Part shown: positions 52,412 to 58,604 of the stretch, piece by piece
Layout of the letters: each line of letters starts with the position of its first letter
How positions within the stretch are numbered: position 1 is the stretch's first letter
Notes under the pieces: model-generated
Databases searched by the model: none
What the model was told of the DNA's origin: nothing
The model's input: only the letters and a program-made list of their open reading frames with translations
Source of the DNA: Parabacteroides sp.
Lineage (GTDB): Bacteria; Bacteroidota; Bacteroidia; Bacteroidales; Tannerellaceae
Reading direction: 5' to 3'
Assembly (NCBI GenBank): GCA_028689545.1
Contig: JAQVCX010000009.1
Location: forward strand, 1-58,604
DNA: 58,604 nt
Position numbers and translations under genes: made by a program

Positions 52412-52419
52412 TACCTTCG
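52412..52419 (+). promoter_or_regulatory. Possible mfd -7 element
   Basis: TACCTTCG is a TANNTTCG variant. It lies only 9 nt before the GTG at 52429 and 18 nt before a TTG at 52438, which would make the mfd transcript almost leaderless if the GTG is used. No -33 box at the normal distance. Confidence 0.35.
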
Positions 52420-52428
52420 CGGAAATTA

Positions 52429-55400
52429 GTGATCATTTTGGAAGTACAAGAATTATTGAGACTATATGCCGCTCACCCGCAGGTGGCGGCGCTGGATGCC
52501 CTACTGAAAAACGATACGTCCCGCGATATATTCCTAAAGGGACTGAACGGCTCGGGCCCGGCGATGACGATCGCCTCTCTTTTCACGAAAGGAAGGGGAA
52601 GCTACGTGTGCGTGTTGAACGACCAAGAGGAAGCCGGCTATTTCTATCACGACTTGACGCAGCTTACCGCCAGCAACGAGGTCTACTTCTTCCCGTCCGC
52701 TTACCGGAGGGCCATCAAGTACGGCCATGTAGACCCGGCCAACGAGATCCTGCGCACCGAGGTACTCAGCCGGTTGCAAGACCCGGACGCCTCCTTCGTG
52801 ATCGTCACCTACCCGGACGCCTTGGCCGAACGGGTCGTGGCCCGCGAGGTGCTGAAGGAGAATACCCTGAAGATAAGCGTAGGCGAGAAGCTGGATAATA
52901 TGTTTGTATCCGACGTGCTAGACGAGTATGGCTTCGCGCAAGTAGATTATGTGTACGAGCCGGGGCAGTACGCCCTCCGTGGCAGTATCCTCGACGTATT
53001 CTCTTTCTCCTACGAGTTCCCCTACCGTATCGACTTCTTCGGCGACCAGGTGGAGACCATCCGTACGTTCGACGTGGAGACGCAGCTCAGCAAGGAGAGA
53101 CTGGACAACATCCACATCGTACCGGAGATGAGCAAGAGCGCCAAGGACAGCACCTCCCTGCTAGGCTCCCTTTCCCGGAGCACCTTTATAGCGGCGAGAG
53201 ACCTGGCCTGGTGCAAGGAGCGCATCGGAAGCATATGGAACGACGACCCGGCGGTAGCCGACGAGGAATCCTTCGCCGATATCGACCAGATGCGGAAGAA
53301 ACTGGTCCAAGCGGAAGACTTCCTACGGGAGGTATTGGATTTCCGCCGCGTCCATTTCGGGGCACGCCCGATGGGAACGGCGGACGCTACCCTCCTCTTC
53401 TCCACGCAGACGCAGCCCATCTATCATAAGAATTTCGACCGGGTGAGCGAATCGTTCCACAAATACCTCGACGAGGGCTATTCATTATATATATTGAGCG
53501 ACCAGGAGAAACAAGCCAACCGTATCCGCACCATCTTCGAGGATCGGGGCGACGATGTACCCTTCACCGCCGTGAACCGCACGATACACGAGGGATTCGC
53601 CGACGATACGCTACGTGTCTGCTTCTTCACCGACCATCAATTGTTCGACCGTTTCCACAAGTTCAACCTGAAGAGCGACAAGGCCCGAAGCGGGAAGATC
53701 ACCCTATCCATCAAGGAGCTCAACCAGTTCTCGCCCGGCGATTATATCGTACATATCGATCATGGCGTAGGGCAGTTCGGAGGCTTGGTGCGCACCGAGG
53801 TGAACGGTAAGATACAAGAGGCCATCAAACTGATTTACCAGAATAACGATATTATATTCGTCAGCATCCACTCCCTGCACAAACTATCGAAATACAAGGG
53901 GAAAGAGAGCGGCGACCCGCCCAAGCTGAGCAAGCTCGGCACGGGTGCCTGGGAGAAGATGAAGGAACGCACCAAGGCGAAGGTGAAGGATATCGCCCGC
54001 GACTTGATCCTCCTCTATTCCAAGCGCAAGCAAGAGACCGGTTTCGCCTACACGCCGGATAGCTTCATGCAGCACGAGCTGGAAGCCAGCTTCATCTACG
54101 AGGACACGCCAGACCAGATGAAAGCGACCGCCGAGGTGAAGGCGGACATGGAAAGCCCCCGCCCGATGGACCGGCTGATCTGTGGAGACGTTGGTTTCGG
54201 CAAGACCGAGATAGCCATCCGCGCGGCATTCAAGGCGGTATCCGACAATAAGCAGGTGGCCGTGTTGGTGCCCACCACCGTACTGGCTTTCCAGCATTAC
54301 CAGACGTTTTGCGAGCGCTTGAAGGATTTCCCCTGCAATATCGATTACGTCAGCCGGGCCCGTACGCCGGCAAAAGTCAAGACCATCTTGAAAAGGCTGC
54401 AGGAGGGCAAGGTGAACATCTTGATCGGTACGCACCGCATCGTCGGCAGAGACGTGCGCTTCAAGGACCTGGGCTTGCTCATCATCGACGAGGAGCAGAA
54501 GTTCGGGGTCTCCACGAAAGAGAAGCTCCGGCAGCTGAAGGTGAACGTAGACACCCTGACGATGACCGCCACCCCGATCCCCCGCACCCTGCAGTTCTCG
54601 CTGATGGGCGCCCGAGACCTGTCCAGCATCACCACGCCCCCGCCCAACCGCTACCCCGTGCAGACGGAGGTGGAGCGTTTCAACCCCGACATCATCCGCG
54701 AGGCGATCAACTTCGAGATGAGCCGCAACGGGCAGGTGTTCTTCATCAACAACCGCATCCAGAACATCTACGAGATGGAGGCCCTGGTACGGCGGGAGGT
54801 GCCCGACGCGCGGATAGCCGTGGGGCACGGCCAGATGGAGCCGGAGAAGCTGGAGAAGATCATCCTCGATTTCGTGAACTACGAGTACGACGTATTGATC
54901 GCCACCAGCATCGTGGAGAGCGGCATCGACGTGCCCAACGCCAATACGATCATCATCAACAACGCCCAGCACTTCGGGCTTAGCGACCTCCATCAGCTAC
55001 GCGGACGGGTGGGACGAAGCAACCGGAAAGCCTTCTGCTACCTCCTCTCCCCGCCCCTGAGCTCGCTGACGCAAGAGGCACGGCGCAGGTTGCAGGCCAT
55101 CGAGAACTTCTCCGAGCTGGGCAGCGGCATCCATATCGCCATGCAAGACCTCGACATCCGGGGAGCCGGCAATATGCTGGGCGCGGAGCAGAGCGGTTTC
55201 ATCGCCGACTTGGGCTACGAGACCTACCAAAAGATCCTGGAGGAGGCGGTAGACGAGTTGAGAAGCGAGGAATTCGCCGATCTTTACGCCGACAACGCCG
55301 AGGGGCACCACGATACGGGTAGCGAGTACGTCCGCGAGACGTATATCGAGAGCGACCTTGAATTGATGTTCCCCCCCACCTACATCCAGGGCGACTCGGA

Positions 55401-55791
55401 GCGTATCTCGCTATACCGGGAGCTGGACAAGATGGAGGAAGAGCGCGATATCCTCGCCTTCACCGAACGCCTGAAAGACCGCTTCGGCAAGATGCCGCAG
55501 GAGGGCAAGGAGCTGATCCGGATCGTACGCCTCCGCCGCATGGCCAAGAAACTGGGCATGGAGAAGGTGGTGCTGAAGAAAGGCCAGATGAACCTCTTCT
55601 TGGTGAACAACCCGGACAGCCCGTATTACCAGAGCGAGGCGTTCGGCAAGCTGCTGGGCTTCATCCAGAAGCATCCCAAGGAATGCAAACTCCGCGAGCA
55701 GAACGGCAAGCGAAGTATCGTGATCAAGGATGTCCCCACGGTGGAAACGGCATGCGGCTACCTGCTAGAGATGGAAAAAATAACCTCATAA
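52429..55791 (+). CDS. mfd: Transcription-repair coupling factor
   Basis: Mfd removes stalled RNA polymerase at DNA lesions and recruits UvrA. The 1120-residue protein has the UvrB-like N-terminal region, the polymerase-binding CarD-like domain (about 430-530, FSPGDYIVHIDHGVGQFGG) and RecG-like motor motifs: GDVGFGKTE, DEEQKFGV, TATPIPRTL, and QLRGRVGRSNRK. The UvrA-binding TRCF domain follows at the end. It uses a non-ATG start: GTG at 52429 or TTG at 52438 (giving LEVQELLRLYAAHPQ). The TTG form may be right given the position of the likely promoter. The acyl-CoA ligase gene follows after 12 nt. Confidence 0.95.
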   Translation: MIILEVQELLRLYAAHPQVAALDALLKNDTSRDIFLKGLNGSGPAMTIASLFTKGRGSYVCVLNDQEEAGYFYHDLTQLTASNEVYFFPSAYRRAIKYGHVDPANEILRTEVLSRLQDPDASFVIVTYPDALAERVVAREVLKENTLKISVGEKLDNMFVSDVLDEYGFAQVDYVYEPGQYALRGSILDVFSFSYEFPYRIDFFGDQVETIRTFDVETQLSKERLDNIHIVPEMSKSAKDSTSLLGSLSRSTFIAARDLAWCKERIGSIWNDDPAVADEESFADIDQMRKKLVQAEDFLREVLDFRRVHFGARPMGTADATLLFSTQTQPIYHKNFDRVSESFHKYLDEGYSLYILSDQEKQANRIRTIFEDRGDDVPFTAVNRTIHEGFADDTLRVCFFTDHQLFDRFHKFNLKSDKARSGKITLSIKELNQFSPGDYIVHIDHGVGQFGGLVRTEVNGKIQEAIKLIYQNNDIIFVSIHSLHKLSKYKGKESGDPPKLSKLGTGAWEKMKERTKAKVKDIARDLILLYSKRKQETGFAYTPDSFMQHELEASFIYEDTPDQMKATAEVKADMESPRPMDRLICGDVGFGKTEIAIRAAFKAVSDNKQVAVLVPTTVLAFQHYQTFCERLKDFPCNIDYVSRARTPAKVKTILKRLQEGKVNILIGTHRIVGRDVRFKDLGLLIIDEEQKFGVSTKEKLRQLKVNVDTLTMTATPIPRTLQFSLMGARDLSSITTPPPNRYPVQTEVERFNPDIIREAINFEMSRNGQVFFINNRIQNIYEMEALVRREVPDARIAVGHGQMEPEKLEKIILDFVNYEYDVLIATSIVESGIDVPNANTIIINNAQHFGLSDLHQLRGRVGRSNRKAFCYLLSPPLSSLTQEARRRLQAIENFSELGSGIHIAMQDLDIRGAGNMLGAEQSGFIADLGYETYQKILEEAVDELRSEEFADLYADNAEGHHDTGSEYVRETYIESDLELMFPPTYIQGDSERISLYRELDKMEEERDILAFTERLKDRFGKMPQEGKELIRIVRLRRMAKKLGMEKVVLKKGQMNLFLVNNPDSPYYQSEAFGKLLGFIQKHPKECKLREQNGKRSIVIKDVPTVETACGYLLEMEKITS

Positions 55792-55803
55792 GAAACGTAT
55801 CTA

Positions 55804-57708
55804 ATGGAAAAGAAAACAATTATAGATCTTTTTGAGAGTTCAGCCAAGCGCTTCCCCGGTAATCCCTTCTTATGGGAGAAGACGGGCAAACGGTTCGAGC
55901 CGACGACTTACGCCGAGGTTCGCGACCTCGTCTACGAAGAAGGCGCGGGCCTCGTATCGCTGGGCGTGCGCAAAGGGGACAACATGGCCTTGCTGAGCGA
56001 GGGGCGCAACGCCTGGATCATCGGCGAGCTGGCCATGTTCTACGCCGGGGCCACGAACGTGCCCTTGTCTATCAAGCTGGAGGAATCGAACGACCTCTTG
56101 TTCCGCCTCCTCCACGCCGACGTGAGCTATATCCTAGTATCCAAGCAGCAGCTGGGGAAGATACGGGCGATCAAGGATAAGCTCCCCGCCATACGGAAGA
56201 TCATCGTGCTCGACGAGCTGCCGGAATACCAAGAACGGGAGATGCCGCTCTCCGAGATACGCCGAATGGGGAAAGCCTATCTGGGCGCACACCCGCTGGA
56301 GGAGTTCTTGGCGATCGGCCAGTCGCTGGGCAACGACGACTACGCCACCATCACCTACACCTCCGGCACCACCGCCGACCCGAAAGGCGTGATCCTCACC
56401 CACCGCAACTATACGGCGAACGTGGAGCAGGCGCTCACCTGCGTGGACATCGACGATACGTGGCGTACGCTGGTGATCCTCCCGCTGGACCATTGCTTCG
56501 CCCACGTGGTGGGATTCTACATCTTCATGTCGAAGGGGGCCTCGGTAGCGACCGTGCAGGTGGGGCGCACGGGCATGGAGACCTTGAAGAATATCCCTAT
56601 TAATATAAAGGAGTTCAAGCCGTACCTGATACTGAGCGTACCCGCCTTGGCGAAGAACTTCAAGAAGAATATCGAGCAGGGCATCCGCGCGAAGGGAAAG
56701 AACGCCACCCGCCTCTTCGACCTCGCCCTACGGATCGGCTATATCTACAACGGGAATAGCGACGGGGAGGAAGGAAAAGGCTTCCGCGTCCTCTTGAAGC
56801 CGCTGGTCCGCTTGTTCGACAAGCTATTGTTCGCTAAAGTCCGCCAGAACTTCGGGGGCGAGCTGAAGTTCTTCATCGGCGGAGGCGCCCTGCTGGACAA
56901 GGACCTGCAACGCTTCTTCTACGCCTTGGGAATCCCGATGTATCAAGGCTACGGGCTGAGCGAGGCCACGCCGATCATCTCCACCAACGGCCCCCGCCGC
57001 CATACCTTCGGCAGTAGCGGCGTATTGGTGCGGCCCCTCGACCTGAGGATCTGCGACAGGGAGGGCAACGTGCTTCCACAGGGAGAGAAAGGCGAGATCG
57101 TCGTCCGCGGCGAGAACGTGATGGCGGGCTACTGGAAGAACCCGGCATCGACGGCCGATACCGTGAAAGAGGGTTGGCTGTACACCGGCGACATGGGGTA
57201 TATGCGCGACGGGCTCCTTTACGTGCTGGGCCGTTTCAAGAGCCTGCTGATCGGGAGCGACGGCGAGAAATACAGTCCGGAAGGAATCGAGGAAGCCTTG
57301 GTGGAGCATTCCTCTTGCATCGACCAGCTGATCCTGTACAATAACCAGAGTCCGTACACCACCGCCCTGCTGGTCCCCGCCAAGGAGCCGCTACGGAAAC
57401 TGCTGGCCCATCAGAACCTAGACCTCACGAGCGACGAGGGCCGGGAGGAGGCCATCCGCATCATCCAGCGACAGATAGACCGCTTCCGCAAGGGCGGCGA
57501 CCTATCCACCCTGTTCCCGGATCGCTGGCTACCCACCACCTTCGCCATCCTCCCCGAGCCTTTCACCGAGCGAAACGGCATGGTGAACAGCACCATGAAG
57601 ATCGTCCGCGGCAAGGTAGAGAAAGCCTACGCCACCCGCATCGCCCACCTCTACACCCCCGAGGGCAAGAACCCGCTGAACAGGTGGAACAAGGAGGCGT
57701 TGAATTGA
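55804..57708 (+). CDS. Long-chain fatty acid-CoA ligase family protein
   Basis: The 634-residue protein is an AMP-forming adenylate enzyme, probably activating fatty acids to acyl-CoA at the inner face of the membrane. Motifs are YTSGTTADPKG (P-loop-like), GYGLSEATPII, the YTGDMGYMRDG segment and VLGRFKSLLIGSDGEKYSPEGIE, which contains the hinge. Length and motif order fit the FadD-like/long-chain type. The gene is 12 nt after mfd and shares its G+C-rich codon use, so co-transcription is likely. The true acyl substrate is unknown. Confidence 0.9.
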   Translation: MEKKTIIDLFESSAKRFPGNPFLWEKTGKRFEPTTYAEVRDLVYEEGAGLVSLGVRKGDNMALLSEGRNAWIIGELAMFYAGATNVPLSIKLEESNDLLFRLLHADVSYILVSKQQLGKIRAIKDKLPAIRKIIVLDELPEYQEREMPLSEIRRMGKAYLGAHPLEEFLAIGQSLGNDDYATITYTSGTTADPKGVILTHRNYTANVEQALTCVDIDDTWRTLVILPLDHCFAHVVGFYIFMSKGASVATVQVGRTGMETLKNIPINIKEFKPYLILSVPALAKNFKKNIEQGIRAKGKNATRLFDLALRIGYIYNGNSDGEEGKGFRVLLKPLVRLFDKLLFAKVRQNFGGELKFFIGGGALLDKDLQRFFYALGIPMYQGYGLSEATPIISTNGPRRHTFGSSGVLVRPLDLRICDREGNVLPQGEKGEIVVRGENVMAGYWKNPASTADTVKEGWLYTGDMGYMRDGLLYVLGRFKSLLIGSDGEKYSPEGIEEALVEHSSCIDQLILYNNQSPYTTALLVPAKEPLRKLLAHQNLDLTSDEGREEAIRIIQRQIDRFRKGGDLSTLFPDRWLPTTFAILPEPFTERNGMVNSTMKIVRGKVEKAYATRIAHLYTPEGKNPLNRWNKEALN

Positions 57709-57726
57709 TAATAAAGAAAGGGAATC

Positions 57727-58326
57727 ATGAGAACTACGACAACAATCTTCCTAATCATCCTATCTCTCTTGGCATCCGGCAAGGCTTGGAGCCAAGGGGA
57801 AGGATCGTACTCGTACAGCGAGACGGAGCATTTCTTCATAGAGCGATATACAGACTCTGATTTATCGACGGACTACCTGACCCTCAAGCATGAGCCACCC
57901 GCTCAATGGGTAGATGGTATGAATAGCGGATATTATTTCCAATTTAACAAGGCGATGACGGAACAAGATTTCGTGGGCATATTGAGAGATGAACTCATCA
58001 AGCCCTATCTCGGAGCTGTACTCGACACGCTGCCTGCCGACAAGCTGAAAGAGTTCAGGAGGGTACGCCTAGTATACCAATTCGACAAGGCACAGCGATA
58101 TTTGGGATGCAAACTCGAAGTGCCGGGTGGATTCTTCAACCGTTACCCGCAATATGAGCCTTTACTCTACGCCTGGGCACAAGGCGTGAAAGGCTTCGAT
58201 TTCACGAGATACAAGATAAAGTTCCATAATGAAGAGCGGTTCGGATTCGGCGAGTTGAGCATCTATCCTGCCTACTACATCAACTGGTTGAAAAGGCAAC
58301 GAAGTGAAAAAGCCCGTACCCAATAA
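57727..58326 (+). CDS. Small exported protein, first copy of a tandem duplicate
   Basis: I do not recognise this 199-residue protein. It has a signal peptide (MRTTTTIFLIILSLLASGKAWSQ), then an acidic, aromatic-rich start SYSYSETEHFFIERYTDSD. The mid-region PAQWVDGMNSGYYFQFNKAMTEQDF and later RRVRLVYQFDKAQRYLGCKLE suggest a compact alpha/beta domain. A periplasmic or outer-surface location is likely. A second, nearly identical copy begins 613 nt downstream. Base composition falls back towards the genome average here, unlike the ligase gene 18 nt upstream. Confidence 0.75.
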   Translation: MRTTTTIFLIILSLLASGKAWSQGEGSYSYSETEHFFIERYTDSDLSTDYLTLKHEPPAQWVDGMNSGYYFQFNKAMTEQDFVGILRDELIKPYLGAVLDTLPADKLKEFRRVRLVYQFDKAQRYLGCKLEVPGGFFNRYPQYEPLLYAWAQGVKGFDFTRYKIKFHNEERFGFGELSIYPAYYINWLKRQRSEKARTQ

Positions 58327-58339
58327 ACAGAACGCAATC

Positions 58340-58604
58340 ATGAGAGCTACAACAACAATCTTCCTAATCATCCTATCCCTCTTGGCATCCGGCAAGGCTT
58401 GGAGCCAAGGGGAAGGATCGTACTCGTACAGCGAGACGGAGCATTTCTTCATTAAACGATATACAGACTCTGATTTCTCGACGGACTACCTGACCCTCAA
58501 GCATGAGCCACCCGCTCAATGGGTAGATGGTATGAATAGCGGATATTATTTCCAATTTAACAAGGCGATGACGGAACAAGATTTCGTGGGCATATTGAGA
58601 GATG
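58340..58604 (+). CDS. Small exported protein, second tandem copy, cut by the window end
   Basis: The first 88 codons are visible. Compared with the first copy there are only three amino-acid changes (T3A, E39K, L46F), and from about 57878 on (58491 in this copy) the compared DNA is identical. The signal peptide is retained. The ATG is 13 nt after the stop of copy one, and the short sequence before it (ending AATCATGAG) also matches that before copy one. It is incomplete only because the window stops. Confidence 0.85.
   Translation, partial: MRATTTIFLIILSLLASGKAWSQGEGSYSYSETEHFFIKRYTDSDFSTDYLTLKHEPPAQWVDGMNSGYYFQFNKAMTEQDFVGILRD

Larger units (their letters stand above)
57710..58604 (+). repeat. 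Direct tandem duplication of a ~613-bp unit
   Basis: The unit begins near 57710 (AATAAA shortly before the first ATG) and repeats from about 58322 (AATAAA overlapping the first copy's stop). ATG-to-ATG distance is 613 bp. The second copy runs off the window, so the total number of copies is unknown. Confidence 0.8.

Noticed and set aside
53884..54993. Long antisense open frame opposite mfd
   Set aside because: Same cause: G+C-rich codons in mfd leave the opposite strand free of stops. No recognisable protein features.

Overview
The window looks like chromosomal DNA of a gut Bacteroidales, most likely Parabacteroides (P. distasonis type). This is inferred from SusC/SusD genes with an ECF sigma/FecR pair, a GH109-type enzyme, the dnaN-dnaQ-coaBC-DUF4835-recN neighbourhood, and repeated Bacteroidota-type promoters (-33 TTTG/TTG, -7 TANNTTTG). 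No species marker can be read with certainty. I saw no insertion sequence, prophage, CRISPR array or rRNA.

Layout. Positions 1-6.9 kb carry housekeeping genes: pyrB-pyrI, a flavin reductase, a beta-barrel protein, a CNNM/CorC-type transporter, pheS, crcB and tdk. At 7.1-14.3 kb there is one tight operon encoding a three-part RND efflux pump and its own LytS/LytTR-type two-component system. At 15-22 kb lies the leftward replication/repair block dnaN, dnaQ-like exonuclease, an inserted iron alcohol dehydrogenase, coaBC, a DUF4835 gene and recN. At 22.1-22.7 kb is the rpmB-rpmG-DUF4295 cluster. Next come a nitroreductase, htpG, a patatin/beta-barrel protein, three tRNA-Arg(ACG) genes, a metallo-beta-lactamase-fold hydrolase with murB, an unknown protein, and an HU gene.

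At 32.4-45.6 kb, all leftward, is a glycan-uptake locus: ECF sigma factor, FecR anti-sigma, SusC with an STN signalling domain, SusD, a GH109-type NAD-dependent glycosidase, a Gfo/Idh/MocA oxidoreductase, and a very large protein with HEAT-like repeats followed by two DUF1080 (3-keto-disaccharide hydrolase) domains. Every enzyme in it belongs to a family tied to keto/NAD chemistry on sugars, and no classical hydrolase is present.

From about 45.9 to 57.7 kb the DNA is markedly richer in G+C: a DEAD-box helicase, recQ, an AAA-ATPase/PD-(D/E)XK protein, a DUF4469-type protein, a short exported protein, mfd and an acyl-CoA ligase. The window ends inside the second copy of a tandemly duplicated gene for a small exported protein.

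The most unusual non-coding signal is a set of three intergenic arrays (6.2, 25.9 and 51.6 kb). Each is built of short palindromes repeated at exactly 22 bp (two loci) or 23 bp (one locus). The palindrome sequence differs between loci, but period, gene-end placement and CCTAGG-like parts are shared. Two other families of dispersed palindromes occur: a 104-bp inverted repeat filling the pyrI-flavin reductase gap, and two copies of a GAGAC...GTCTC element.
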